Shown: piece after piece, positions 8,417 to 17,065 of the stretch
Position numbering within the stretch: position 1 is the stretch's first letter
Layout: each line of letters begins with the position of its first letter
Assembly: GCA_964400015.1 (NCBI GenBank)
Contig: CAYNRR010000007.1
Location: forward strand, 11,353-75,352
DNA: 64,000 nucleotides
Direction of reading: 5' to 3'
From: UBA1234 sp964400015
Lineage (GTDB): Bacteria > Bacillota > Clostridia > TANB77 > UBA1234
The notes under the pieces: model-generated
The model's database searches: none
What the model was told of the DNA's origin: nothing
What the model saw: the letters and a program-made list of their open reading frames with translations, nothing else
Program-made: the position numbers and the translations under genes

Positions 8417-8845
8417 ATGAATAAAGTTGTTCTAATGGGAAGATTAACTAGAGATCCAGAAGTAAGATACACAAGTAATAATAATACACTTGTTGCATCT
8501 TTTTCACTAGCAGTTAATAGAAGATTTGCTAGACAAGGAGAAGAAAGACAAGCAGATTTTATCAACATAGTTGCTTGGGACAAAACTGGAGAGTTTTGTA
8601 GTAAATATTTTAAAAAAGGTCAACAAGTTGGCGTAATTGGAAGAATACAAACAAGAAATTATGATGATAAAGATGGTAAAAAAGTATACGTAACAGAAGT
8701 AATTGCTGAAGAAGCATATTTTGCTGACACTAGAAGAGATGGTGAAGCAAGTCCATTTGGAGGAAATGCTACAGGAGCTACATTTGATGCTAACACAGCA
8801 CCAAACGATTTTACACAAGTTACAGATGACGATTTGCCATTTTAA
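8417..8845 (+). CDS. ssb: Single-stranded DNA-binding protein
   Basis: An OB-fold SSB of 142 residues. The N-terminal sequence MNKVVLMGRLTRDPEVRYT and the core FINIVAWDKTGEFCSKYFKKG are diagnostic. A flexible Gly/Asn/Thr-rich linker leads to the acidic tip DDDLPF, which recruits replication and repair partners. It forms tetramers and coats single-stranded DNA during replication. It lies between rpsF and rpsR, the usual arrangement, with short spacers and an AGAGGAGG RBS. Confidence 0.97.
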   Translation: MNKVVLMGRLTRDPEVRYTSNNNTLVASFSLAVNRRFARQGEERQADFINIVAWDKTGEFCSKYFKKGQQVGVIGRIQTRNYDDKDGKKVYVTEVIAEEAYFADTRRDGEASPFGGNATGATFDANTAPNDFTQVTDDDLPF

Positions 8846-8899
8846 ACTTGGTTGATTACATATGGTTCCCTTAAAATATTAAGATTGGAGGAAATGAAA

Positions 8900-9184
8900 A
8901 TGGCTGATAAAAAAGGCGCTAGAAAATTCAATAACAGAAATAATAACGATGACGATTCAATGCCAAGACAAAGAAGAATTAAGAAGAAAGTATGTGCTTT
9001 CTGTGCTGATAAAAATTTAGTTATCGATTATAAAGATGCTGAAAAGCTAAGAAAATATGTTAGTGAAAAAGGTAAAATCTTACCAAGAAGAGTTACAGGT
9101 CTTTGTGCAAAACATCAAAGAGAAGTAACAGTAGCTATTAAAAGAGCTAGACATATTGGTTTATTACCTTATACAGCTGAATAA
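8900..9184 (+). CDS. rpsR: 30S ribosomal protein S18, zinc-binding form
   Basis: S18 of about 94 residues. I choose ATG 8900 because GGAGG at 8887-8891 is 8 bases before it; the earlier ATG at 8894 would be too close. The N-terminal extension is basic and Asn/Asp-rich. The core has KKKVCAFCADKN and VTGLCAKHQRE, so the cysteines expected of the C+ (zinc-binding) paralogue are present. The C-terminus RARHIGLLPYT is typical. It pairs with S6 on the 30S subunit and in the operon leader. Confidence 0.96.
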   Translation: MADKKGARKFNNRNNNDDDSMPRQRRIKKKVCAFCADKNLVIDYKDAEKLRKYVSEKGKILPRRVTGLCAKHQREVTVAIKRARHIGLLPYTAE

Positions 9185-9206
9185 TATAAAATTTGATAAA
9201 AATAGG

Positions 9207-9236
9207 AAAGCTATCACGTTATGTGATAGCTTTTTT
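9207..9236 (+). terminator. Terminator of rpsF-ssb-rpsR
   Basis: Stem AAAGCTATCAC / GTGATAGCTTT with a 5-base loop, then a T run. Confidence 0.92.
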
Positions 9237-9237
9237 C

Positions 9238-9266
9238 TTGTAGGAGAAAATAATAAATGATATACT
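9238..9266 (+). promoter_or_regulatory. Promoter of the pilin-like gene
   Basis: TTGTAG, 17 bp, TATACT, with a TG extension one base before the -10 hexamer. It lies about 20 bp before the start codon at 9289. Confidence 0.6.
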
Positions 9267-9288
9267 ATTAGGCGTGGAGGGATGATGA

Positions 9289-9711
9289 ATGAAAAGTCAA
9301 AATGGTATTACTCTTGTTACAATGGTTGTTATGATTGTTGTTATGGCCATTATTGCAACAGTTTCAATAACTGGTGGTGTTGAAGTAGTAAGAGAATCTA
9401 AAGAACAAGTTAAGGAAGATAACTTAGCTAGTGTAAAGAATTTAGTAAATAGAGAAGCTGCTAAAGTTGCGACTAGTGGAGTTTTTACTCCTGCTAATGC
9501 GAATTTGTATGGAATAAAAAATGCTGAATTAGCTGGTCAACCAATTGGTGAAGAGTGGTATTTCTTAGATGAAAGTGCTTTAAATGAAATGGGGATTGAA
9601 TTTATAGATGAAACATATGTAGTAAATTACAAATTGAATGTTGTAATTCCTATGTCAGAAGAAGAAAACATTCATAGCAAGATAGAATATTATAATAATG
9701 GGTATAAATAA
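9289..9711 (+). CDS. Type IV pilin-like (pseudopilin) protein
   Basis: A 140-residue protein with a short basic leader MKSQN followed by the prepilin-type GITLVTMVVMIVVMAIIATVS hydrophobic helix. This is the class processed by a prepilin peptidase and displayed on the membrane or in a pilus. The residue at the usual Glu+5 position is not acidic, so it is an atypical or minor pilin. The rest has a segment YVVNYKLNVVIP that recurs in three other proteins of this window (21023, 22721, 23213). It has its own promoter and terminator and no pilus assembly gene beside it. Specific function unknown. Confidence 0.65.
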   Translation: MKSQNGITLVTMVVMIVVMAIIATVSITGGVEVVRESKEQVKEDNLASVKNLVNREAAKVATSGVFTPANANLYGIKNAELAGQPIGEEWYFLDESALNEMGIEFIDETYVVNYKLNVVIPMSEEENIHSKIEYYNNGYK

Positions 9712-9712
9712 T

Positions 9713-9771
9713 AAAAAGAGCTTTTAATGAAGTGAGCTAGAAATAGTTCACTTCAAAATAAGCTCTTTTTT
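9713..9771. terminator. Long bidirectional terminator
   Basis: The outer stem AAAGAGCTT / AAGCTCTTT encloses an inner stem GAAGTGA / TCACTTC. It is flanked by A on the left and T6 on the right, between the convergent pilin-like gene and murI. Confidence 0.85.
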
Positions 9772-9772
9772 G

Positions 9773-10537
9773 TTAAATTTCTAATCCCATCTTTTGGGCT
9801 TTAATTTTAAATTCTTCAAAATCATCACTTGAGTATAATTCTATTTTGCCAATATTTGAGGAATCGTTTAATAAGTTATTTGAAGTTAGATATTCTAATG
9901 TGTTTATTGCAGAATATTCACCGATATCAATAAGATTTATTGTATCTCCAACTTCATTTTGAATTTTTTCTTTTAGAAGAGGGTAGTGAGTACAACCTAA
10001 TATGATTGAAGAAATGTGATTTTCATGTAGTTGTAATTTATCCATGTATTCTTTTATGAAGTAGGGTGTGCCATCATTTTCTATTAAACCATTTTCAATT
10101 ATTGGAACGAAAAGAGGACAAGCAACAGATACTATTTTTGTATGAGGTGAATTCGTTTTTATTGCTTTCGCCCATGCATCACTTTTGATAGTTGCTTGTG
10201 TAGCAATTACTCCCACACAGTTTTCTGTAATAGTTTCTGCAGTAGGAAGGATAATATTTCTAATTTCTATATTATACTTATTTTTTAAATGCTCATATGC
10301 AGTAGCACTAGCTGTACCACATGCAATAATAATCATTTTCACATTTTTAGCTATTAAAAATTCAACTATTTTTTCACAGTATTCAATTATTGTTTCGGGC
10401 GATTTGTCGCCATATGGTAGATGAGCAGTGTCACCAAAATATATAAAATTTTCATTAGGCATCAATTTAGTATATTGTTTTAAAACTGTAAGACCACCAC
10501 ACCCAGAATCAAACATTCCTATAGCTCTATTGTCCAT
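9773..10537 (-). CDS. murI: Glutamate racemase
   Basis: Converts L-glutamate to D-glutamate for peptidoglycan by a cofactor-independent two-cysteine mechanism. Visible are the N-terminal MFDSGCGGLTVLK, the FGDTAHLPYGDKS segment, the first catalytic Cys in IIIACGTASAT and the second in ILGCTHYPLL. The first motif reads ACGTAS instead of the common ACNTAS, a variant to note. Length, 254 residues, is normal. It is a single gene on the minus strand with its own promoter. Confidence 0.95.
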   Translation of the reverse strand: MDNRAIGMFDSGCGGLTVLKQYTKLMPNENFIYFGDTAHLPYGDKSPETIIEYCEKIVEFLIAKNVKMIIIACGTASATAYEHLKNKYNIEIRNIILPTAETITENCVGVIATQATIKSDAWAKAIKTNSPHTKIVSVACPLFVPIIENGLIENDGTPYFIKEYMDKLQLHENHISSIILGCTHYPLLKEKIQNEVGDTINLIDIGEYSAINTLEYLTSNNLLNDSSNIGKIELYSSDDFEEFKIKAQKMGLEI

Positions 10538-10567
10538 ATTGCACCTCTTTTAATCATAATATAATAT

Positions 10568-10596
10568 ATTCTAACATTCATAAAAATAGTTGTAAA
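10568..10596 (-). promoter_or_regulatory. Promoter of murI
   Basis: On the minus strand: TTTACA, 17 bp, TAGAAT, about 30 bp upstream of the murI start. Confidence 0.5.
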
Positions 10597-10710
10597 TTGA
10601 AAAATTTTCATTAAATAATTGATGACAAAAAATATATGTGTTAGACTTTAAAAAGTGAATTTTATTTTGAAATTATAGGAAAAATACTTGTATTAAGAGG
10701 AGGAGAGAAA

Positions 10711-11028
10711 ATGATACACTATATAGAAAATGAACAAATTTTATCCGAAGTGATAAAAAATGAAAAATTAGTAATAGTAGATTTTTTCGCAGAATGGTGT
10801 GGCCCTTGTCAAATGCTTGCTCCAATATTAAAAAATTTGGAACAAAAATATTCTGATAAAGTAGAAATATATAAAGTAAATGTAGATGAATCTCAAGCAG
10901 CGACTATGAGATATGGAGTTACAGCAATGCCTACACTAATCTTTTTTAAAGATGGTCAAGAAATAGAAAGATATGTTGGCTATATGGAAGAAGAGGAATT
11001 AGAAAAAATAATAAAAGAGTTAATTTAA
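10711..11028 (+). CDS. trxA: Thioredoxin
   Basis: A 105-residue thioredoxin with the WCGPC redox motif near residue 30 (VDFFAEWCGPCQMLAP). It also has the conserved cis-proline segment GVTAMPTLIFFKDGQEI. It reduces cytosolic disulfides using thioredoxin reductase, which is not in the window. The start is preceded by AGGAGGAG. It stands alone between murI and a convergent transporter operon. Confidence 0.96.
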   Translation: MIHYIENEQILSEVIKNEKLVIVDFFAEWCGPCQMLAPILKNLEQKYSDKVEIYKVNVDESQAATMRYGVTAMPTLIFFKDGQEIERYVGYMEEEELEKIIKELI

Positions 11029-11040
11029 TTCTAAAAATAG

Positions 11041-11076
11041 AAAGTAGATGCTTAATATAAAGCATCTACTTTTTTC
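11041..11076. terminator. Bidirectional terminator after trxA
   Basis: Stem AAGTAGATGCTT / AAGCATCTACTT followed by T6. It lies between convergent trxA and the permease gene. Confidence 0.9.
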
Positions 11077-11090
11077 AAAATCTATATTAT

Positions 11091-12266
11091 TTAGTTGCTT
11101 CTTAGAGCTTCTATAGGATTTAAATTCGCAGCTTTGTATGCTGGAAATAATCCAAATATAACTCCAATAGAAAGTGATACTAAAAAAGAAATCATAATCC
11201 ATTTGAACGAATAAACTGCTGGAACTAAGCCAATTTTTCCAATTATAGTTATGGCTAGGCAACCAAATAAAATACCTGCAATTCCACCAATAACGGTTAA
11301 TAATAACCCTTCTATTAAGAACTGCAACATGATATCAAATTTTTTCGCACCAATAGCTTTTCTTATTCCAATTTCTTTTGTTCTTTCGGTAACTGAAACA
11401 ATCATAATGTTCATAAGACCGATGCCGCCTACTAATAAAGAAATTGCAGCTATGCCACCTAAAATAATTGATAAAGTATCTGTTACAGAACTTAAAGTTT
11501 CAAGCATTGCTTCCTGACTTGTTACACTGTAATAATCTTCATTTTCATATAATTTGAAAAGCATATTTTCCAAATCAGTAATTGTTTTTTCAACATCACT
11601 TGCATTAGTTACTTTAACATAGATTGTGCTTATTGAGCCAGCTCTACTAAGCCTTTGGGCAACAGTATAAGGAATTACAATTAAATCATCTTCTGAACCT
11701 TCCTCGCTACTTGCTATTTCAGTAAAAACGCCAACAACTTTAAATTTTTGACCATTTAAACTAATGTATGATCCAATGGCATCGCCATCTGGAAACAATT
11801 CGTTTGATACATAGCTTCCAATTACTACAGTATTTAATGCACCATCAATATCAAATGAGGTTAAAAATCTTCCTTCTGCAATTGTCTTATCTTGAACAGT
11901 TGTGTAATTTTGATCAGTTCCAATATAGCTTGTTGAAAGACTGGTATTAGAAGAATTTTTTATATAACTACTTCCGTTAACCGATGGTGAATAACCATCA
12001 AGTAACTCAAATTCATCAAGCTTTTCGGCAATATCTTCATATTCTACATCAGAAGATATTCGTCCCATCATTCTAATTGTAAGTAAATTAGTTTTGGTAT
12101 TACTTTCTAAATCACTTGTAATACTTTTAGTACTTCCTTCTGCAAAACCAACAGCAGTTATAACTGATGCGACACCAATGATAACTCCTAGCATAGTTAA
12201 AAAGGTTCGTAACTTGTTAGAAAAAATACTTTGAAGTGCCATTTTTATATTAAGTAAAATAATCAA
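11091..12266 (-). CDS. MacB-type ABC transporter permease (FtsX family)
   Basis: A 391-residue permease with the MacB/FtsX layout. It has an N-terminal transmembrane helix (RTFLTMLGVIIGVASVITAVG), a large extracytoplasmic domain of about 220 residues, and three C-terminal helices beginning LSIILGGIAAISLLVGGIGLMNIM. The cytoplasmic coupling segment VSVTERTKEIGIRKAIGA is diagnostic. Such permeases need a separate ATP-binding subunit in Firmicutes, yet none is in this operon or elsewhere in the window. The gene is last in a minus-strand set of response regulator, kinase, membrane-fusion protein and permease, 17 bp after the fusion protein. Likely role: export of a peptide, lipid or antimicrobial compound. 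Confidence 0.88.
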   Translation of the reverse strand: MIILLNIKMALQSIFSNKLRTFLTMLGVIIGVASVITAVGFAEGSTKSITSDLESNTKTNLLTIRMMGRISSDVEYEDIAEKLDEFELLDGYSPSVNGSSYIKNSSNTSLSTSYIGTDQNYTTVQDKTIAEGRFLTSFDIDGALNTVVIGSYVSNELFPDGDAIGSYISLNGQKFKVVGVFTEIASSEEGSEDDLIVIPYTVAQRLSRAGSISTIYVKVTNASDVEKTITDLENMLFKLYENEDYYSVTSQEAMLETLSSVTDTLSIILGGIAAISLLVGGIGLMNIMIVSVTERTKEIGIRKAIGAKKFDIMLQFLIEGLLLTVIGGIAGILFGCLAITIIGKIGLVPAVYSFKWIMISFLVSLSIGVIFGLFPAYKAANLNPIEALRSN

Positions 12267-12283
12267 AAACGTTCACCTCCAAA

Positions 12284-13966
12284 TTAAAATCCACCAGGCA
12301 TGCCACCACCATTACGGTTGCCGCCACCATTGCCGCCACCGTTCATCATAGGCATATTGCCACCACCATTCATATTAGGCATACTACCACCTGGGAAACT
12401 CATTCCGCCAGAATTTTCTTTTGAATTATTTTCGCTAGATGTTGATGCTATTTTTTCTGGCAATAATATTACATCGCCAATTTCAAGACCAGATAAAATT
12501 TCTATATTATCTTCATCATACATACCTACTGTAACTTCTTTTTCACTCATATCTTCAAGCGTGACAAAGTATTTACCTTTTCTACTGTTGATTGCTTCCA
12601 CAGGTACAGTAATTACATCTTCCGCACTTTCAATTATGATTTCAGCACTGCAGTTAAAACCTATTTTAATAGAATCATCACCAGAAAGAGAGATTGTAAC
12701 AGGGTAGGTAGTTACACTGTTTGAAGAATATCCTTCAAGAGCAATCTCTGAAACATATCCAATGATAGGATTTGATTCAGTTTCTTCAAGTGCATCAATA
12801 ACTATTTTAACTTCTTGACCAATTTCGACATCTGAAATTTCTAATTCGTCAACGGAAATACTAAACTCTAAATTAGAAGTATTTACTATTGTCGCAAGAA
12901 CAGATTCACTACGAACATAATCATCTACTGCCACATTTACTTCAGTTATTACACCATCAATAGGAGCAGTGATTGTATAAAAATCATATGTATCAGTAAT
13001 ATCATTTAAATCTTCGTAAGCATCATTTAGTGTTGTTTGTGCATCAGATAAGTTATCTTTTAAATCACTATTTGAAAGAACAATCAAAAGATCACCAGCA
13101 TTCACAAAGTCACCATTTTTGAAATTTAAAGTAGAAATTGTTCCACTTGATTCAGATTTTACAGTTACGGTATTATCTTCTTTAATCTTTCCATATTCAA
13201 TTCCTTTAATTGCTTTAGTTGCAGTATAGACGGTTGGTAAAGCTGAAATACCATTTAAAGAATAGCCAGGATTAGGAATTGTAATTTCAGCTAAAATCAT
13301 AGGTGTACCTTCATCAGAAACTTCTTTATAAGCACTAACGTAAGAAATAGTACCTTTAACTTCATTTAAAGTATTAGCGATAAAAACAGAAACGCTATTT
13401 CCAATTTCAATATCAACATTTGCATTGTAATAAAAATAACATTCCATATAATAATTATCGGTATTTAAAATTGATAATAAGTTGGAATTTTTATTTATAT
13501 CATCGCCAACTTTTCCATTAAATCCAGAAATGTAACCAGAAGTAGGGGCGTAAATATACAAATTATTCAAATCGGTTTTATAAGAAGATAAACTTTTCTT
13601 AGCAGAAGATATTGTTTTTTCTTGTCTACGTATTTGTGATTCAAGAGAGCTTTTATCCAATTCAAATAAAATATCACCTTTTGAAACTTTATCACCAACT
13701 TTTACATTACAGACAAGTACATCGGCAGCTACTTCAGAAGTAACATCTTTTGTGTTTGACGACTTAATAGTACCACTTCCTGTTATGCTAGAAGTAATAT
13801 TACCTTTTTCAACCGTGTAAGCTTCTCTATTAGAAGCGTATGTAGTGTGCATTGACTTCCTAGAATTTCTAAAAAATAAGAAACCAATTGTGATAAACAT
13901 CACTAGTACAAATAAAAATGCGATTTTTCTCTTGTTTCTTAAAAAGAAAGAACTTTTTGTTAACAT
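12284..13966 (-). CDS. Membrane-fusion (MacA/HlyD-like) efflux protein
   Basis: A 560-residue periplasmic-adaptor-like protein. An N-terminal anchor (KIAFLFVLVMFITIGFLFF) is followed by lipoyl-like beta segments (SEVAADVLVCNVKVGDKVSKG, ITAPIDGVITEV) around a short coiled-coil hairpin, then barrel domains. The lipoyl motif occurs twice, and the second half repeats the layout of the first. The C-terminus after residue about 515 is a low-complexity Gly/Met/Asn/Pro tail. It partners the FtsX-type permease downstream. The upstream kinase-regulator pair in the same direction suggests inducible expression. Confidence 0.85.
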   Translation of the reverse strand: MLTKSSFFLRNKRKIAFLFVLVMFITIGFLFFRNSRKSMHTTYASNREAYTVEKGNITSSITGSGTIKSSNTKDVTSEVAADVLVCNVKVGDKVSKGDILFELDKSSLESQIRRQEKTISSAKKSLSSYKTDLNNLYIYAPTSGYISGFNGKVGDDINKNSNLLSILNTDNYYMECYFYYNANVDIEIGNSVSVFIANTLNEVKGTISYVSAYKEVSDEGTPMILAEITIPNPGYSLNGISALPTVYTATKAIKGIEYGKIKEDNTVTVKSESSGTISTLNFKNGDFVNAGDLLIVLSNSDLKDNLSDAQTTLNDAYEDLNDITDTYDFYTITAPIDGVITEVNVAVDDYVRSESVLATIVNTSNLEFSISVDELEISDVEIGQEVKIVIDALEETESNPIIGYVSEIALEGYSSNSVTTYPVTISLSGDDSIKIGFNCSAEIIIESAEDVITVPVEAINSRKGKYFVTLEDMSEKEVTVGMYDEDNIEILSGLEIGDVILLPEKIASTSSENNSKENSGGMSFPGGSMPNMNGGGNMPMMNGGGNGGGNRNGGGMPGGF

Positions 13967-13989
13967 ATATAACCTCCAAAATTAAAATA

Positions 13990-14086
13990 GGCAAACTTTA
14001 TAAAAAGGGGGAACCTAAAAATAAAGTTTGCCGTAAAGGTATAAATTTATTTTGTTATTTATTACCCTGAAAATAATATATCAGGG
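13990..14086 (-). promoter_or_regulatory. Two hairpins in the kinase-to-adaptor spacer
   Basis: A perfect 12-bp inverted repeat (GGCAAACTTTAT) lies at 13990-14001 and 14021-14032 around a 19-base loop with a C/T-rich tract. It is just before the RBS of the membrane-fusion gene. A second short stem CCCTGA / TCAGGG lies at 14065-14086. Neither has a clean T run on the minus strand, so they look more like an mRNA processing, attenuation or stability element than simple terminators. Confidence 0.5.
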
Positions 14087-14106
14087 CTTTGTGTAAAAAT
14101 AGTGAA

Positions 14107-15585
14107 TTATTTGTTATCATTTGCCAAATTCAATTCAAACCAAAACTCAACACCATTTTCTTTATTTTCAACGCCATACTTATTATGATGTTGGTTAAGA
14201 ATTGCTTGAACAAGAGAAAGCCCAATGCCTGAACCACTAAGTTCTCTGTTTCTTGAACTATCAGCTTTATAAAATTTTGTCCATATTTTTAATAAATGTT
14301 CTTTACTAATATTCTTTCCGGAATTAAATACAAAGATTCTTGCAACATCCTCATGCTTTTCTATTCTAATAGTAATTTCTTTTTGATCATCAACATTTTT
14401 TAAAGCATTGTTTAAATAATTAGTAATAACTTGTTCAATTCTGAAAACATCTCCAAGAGTATATAAAGAAGAATCTTCAAAATTGAAAACAGGTACTAAC
14501 TCTTTTTCAGCAAATCGAATTTCATACTTTTTTAAAATGTTATTTATCAATTCGACAATATCAAAAGGTTCTATACTCAAATTGTTTTTGCCGTATTCTA
14601 AATTTGATAAATCTAGCAAGTCACGAGTTAAGGTACTCATTTTATTAGCTTCATCTAAAATAACTTCACAATAATATTTTATATCTTCTTCAGTAGTTGC
14701 AATTCCATCAACAAGACCTTCTGCATATCCTTGAATTAAAGCAATAGGCGTTTTTAATTCATGAGAAACATCAGAAACAAATTGACTACGCATTTCAGCT
14801 AATTTAGATTTCTCTTCAACATCTTTTTCAAGTTCTAGATTTATATCACTCAATTCTTGAATTTTATTTTCTAAGCTTTTAGAAAGAGTGTTAATACTTT
14901 TTCCAAGCATGCCGAGTTCATCTTCAGTTTGAATTGTATATGATTTAGAAAAATCAAGTTCGCTAATATTTTTAGCAATATTATTAAGTTCTTTTATAGG
15001 TTTTGTAAAAGATCTTGAAATAAAAAATGCTAAAATACATGAAATACCAAGTGAAAAAACAGCTATTATAGACAAGAAGCTATTTGTTACTGCCACACTT
15101 TCCTTAATTGATTCGATTGGCGTTCTTATGAAAATAATATTCTTGTTTTCAAGCTTTCCAAAAAGAGCAACAAAATCAGAACGTGTTCGATTATCTCTAA
15201 TGATTTCAGTAAAATATTCTGTGTCATCAGAAAGTCTACTTGAAATATAATCACTATTTATAAATTTTGCATAATTTGTGACTAAAAGCATATTATTTGA
15301 AAAATCTTTTGCAGTAGAATAAACAGTTAATTTTTCGTTATCTTTTATAACGATATCTATATTTTGATTATTTTCAATTTTTTCTAATTCCAATGAGTCA
15401 GGACTATTGCCATGACTATACATATCTTTTATTGAATAAAAAGTTTTAGCCAAACTTTCTTCCTTATAATATCTATAATATTTTGCGAGAATAGCAGTAT
15501 TAGAAATCCATATTGTAAAAATAACTATAAGAACTAAAAAAGAAAACCATAAAAATAGTCTGAAATTTATAGACTTTTTTTTCAT
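14107..15585 (-). CDS. Membrane sensor histidine kinase
   Basis: A 492-residue two-component kinase. It has TM1 at about residues 7-30, an extracytoplasmic sensor of about 130 residues, and TM2 near residues 170-190. The HAMP region includes FTKPIKELNNIAKNI, then a coiled coil. The HisKA phosphoacceptor motif is FVSDVSHELKTPIALIQGYA. The HATPase domain has an N box (YLNNALKNV) and a G box (GSGIGLSLVQAI). It phosphorylates the response regulator encoded 14 bp upstream. The adjacent adaptor and permease genes are its probable targets. Confidence 0.93.
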   Translation of the reverse strand: MKKKSINFRLFLWFSFLVLIVIFTIWISNTAILAKYYRYYKEESLAKTFYSIKDMYSHGNSPDSLELEKIENNQNIDIVIKDNEKLTVYSTAKDFSNNMLLVTNYAKFINSDYISSRLSDDTEYFTEIIRDNRTRSDFVALFGKLENKNIIFIRTPIESIKESVAVTNSFLSIIAVFSLGISCILAFFISRSFTKPIKELNNIAKNISELDFSKSYTIQTEDELGMLGKSINTLSKSLENKIQELSDINLELEKDVEEKSKLAEMRSQFVSDVSHELKTPIALIQGYAEGLVDGIATTEEDIKYYCEVILDEANKMSTLTRDLLDLSNLEYGKNNLSIEPFDIVELINNILKKYEIRFAEKELVPVFNFEDSSLYTLGDVFRIEQVITNYLNNALKNVDDQKEITIRIEKHEDVARIFVFNSGKNISKEHLLKIWTKFYKADSSRNRELSGSGIGLSLVQAILNQHHNKYGVENKENGVEFWFELNLANDNK

Positions 15586-15599
15586 TTCGCACCTCTAAT

Positions 15600-16268
15600 T
15601 TATTCAAATTTATAACCTAGGCCACGAATAGTTTGAATATGATGACCTTTCTTGCCAAGTTTTTTTCTTAATTTTTTAATGTGACTATCTATAGTTCTGG
15701 AATCACCATAATAATCATAATTCCAAACATTATTAAGAATTTTTTCTCTAGATAATGCACTTCCTTTATTGTTTATTAAATATTGTAAAAGTTCAAATTC
15801 TTTCATACTTAAATCAGCATTTACGCCGTCGATAGTTACTATGTGAGCATCTGTATCAATAACGATTCCATCAAAGTCAGTAACAGATTTGTTATTAGGA
15901 TAACATCTTTTTAATAAAGCTTCGACACGTGCAACAAGAATTTTAGGACTAAATGGTTTTGAAATGTATTCATCAACACCAAGTTCAAAGCCAAACAATT
16001 CATCGTTTTCTTCACCACGTGCTGTAAGCATGATTACTGGTAAATTTGAAATTTTACGAATTTCACGAAGAGTAGACCAACCATCTAAAATAGGCATCAT
16101 AACATCTAAAATAACAAGATTTATATTTTCATGCATCGAAAAAAGCTCTAAAGCCTTTTGGCCATTTTCAGCTTCTAAAATTTCATAGCCATTAGTTACT
16201 AAAAAGTCTTTAATTATTTTTCTCATACGAGCTTCATCATCAACAATAAGAATTTTAAAATTATTCAT
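15600..16268 (-). CDS. OmpR-family response regulator
   Basis: A 222-residue regulator. The receiver domain shows VDDEARMRK, the phosphoacceptor aspartate in LVILDVMMPILDGWS and the conserved lysine in YISKPFSPK. The C-terminal winged helix contains DLSMKEFELLQYLINN and SRTIDSHIKKLRKKLG, typical of OmpR/PhoB DNA-binding domains. It is first in the minus-strand operon regulator-kinase-adaptor-permease and probably controls that operon. Confidence 0.95.
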   Translation of the reverse strand: MNNFKILIVDDEARMRKIIKDFLVTNGYEILEAENGQKALELFSMHENINLVILDVMMPILDGWSTLREIRKISNLPVIMLTARGEENDELFGFELGVDEYISKPFSPKILVARVEALLKRCYPNNKSVTDFDGIVIDTDAHIVTIDGVNADLSMKEFELLQYLINNKGSALSREKILNNVWNYDYYGDSRTIDSHIKKLRKKLGKKGHHIQTIRGLGYKFE

Positions 16269-16297
16269 AAATTAAAATCACACTCCTTCTAAAAAAT

Positions 16298-16303
16298 TAT
16301 ACA
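16298..16303 (-). promoter_or_regulatory. Putative -10 element of the two-component operon
   Basis: On the minus strand, TTGTATAAT lies 30 bp before the response regulator start. I find no good -35 at 17 bp, which fits an activator-dependent promoter. Confidence 0.35.
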
Positions 16304-16375
16304 AGATAAATATGCTTTTTTTGTGAACAAATAGAAGAATTTTTATTTTTTAGAATTTTACCACGAAAAAATATG

Positions 16376-16405
16376 TTGCGCAAACATATCTAATTGTATT
16401 ATATT
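16376..16405 (+). promoter_or_regulatory. Possible promoter of tdk
   Basis: TTGCGC, 18 bp, TATATT. An overlapping TATTAT is an alternative -10. The start codon at 16452 follows GGGAGG. Confidence 0.35.
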
Positions 16406-16451
16406 ATTTTTGGCAAAAATAATATAATACTTCTGTAGGGAGGAAAAGAAA

Positions 16452-17009
16452 ATGGGTAGGATTGTTGTTTACACCGGACCAATGTTCTCTAGAAAAACAG
16501 CATTTTTGCTTGCAGAATACGAACGTTCACAAATTGCAGAAAGAAAAACCATTGCGTTTAAACCTGCGATTGACGGTCGGTTTGGTAAGGATATCATAAA
16601 GAGTAGAAATGCTGGAGAGATTGATGCAATTTGTATTGACAATCTCAAGGAAATTGAAAAATACGATGCACAAGATTACTTCATCGATGAATTTCAGTTT
16701 TTGCATGGAGATATCCAAATCATTCAAAGACTGGCCGGCTTAGGTAAAAATTTCTACATTTCTGGACTTGATATGACAGCAGAAGGAAAGCCATTTGCAA
16801 TAATGCAACAACTTCTTTGCATTGCAGACGAAGTTGAAAAGCGAAAAGCAATTTGTGTAGAATGTAAAAATAGTAATGCGACTCATTCTTTCTTCTTGGG
16901 AAAAAAGGATGCTGATGTGTTTGTTGGCGATAAGGAATACATTCCTCTTTGTAGAGAATGTTGGACTAGAAGAATGCACTTAAAAAATGACTGCAAAAAA
17001 AACGTATAA
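16452..17009 (+). CDS. tdk: Thymidine kinase-like protein with altered P-loop
   Basis: A type II thymidine kinase homologue of 185 residues. It has the P-loop region YTGPMFSRKTA, the DEFQF Walker-B segment, the lasso residues near GLDMTAEGKPFA, and a zinc-ribbon pattern with two cysteine pairs (AICVECKNS and PLCRECW). Family members normally read GxMFSGKT/S; here the glycine before the P-loop lysine is Arg. Base composition and codon choice (CGG, CGT, GCC, GGC) are richer in G+C than the neighbours. It contains an in-frame CGG (DGR) that must be read as arginine. It may be a recent acquisition or a diverged salvage enzyme. Confidence 0.78.
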   Translation: MGRIVVYTGPMFSRKTAFLLAEYERSQIAERKTIAFKPAIDGRFGKDIIKSRNAGEIDAICIDNLKEIEKYDAQDYFIDEFQFLHGDIQIIQRLAGLGKNFYISGLDMTAEGKPFAIMQQLLCIADEVEKRKAICVECKNSNATHSFFLGKKDADVFVGDKEYIPLCRECWTRRMHLKNDCKKNV

Positions 17010-17065
17010 AGCCATTTAACCAAACACAACTTAGTAAAGTATTACTGAAATGCACGGGAGGGAAA

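Noticed and set aside
10667..10696. TTGAAA, 18 bp, TATTAA as a trxA promoter
   Set aside because: The start site would fall within the trxA ribosome binding site, so it is unlikely to be functional.
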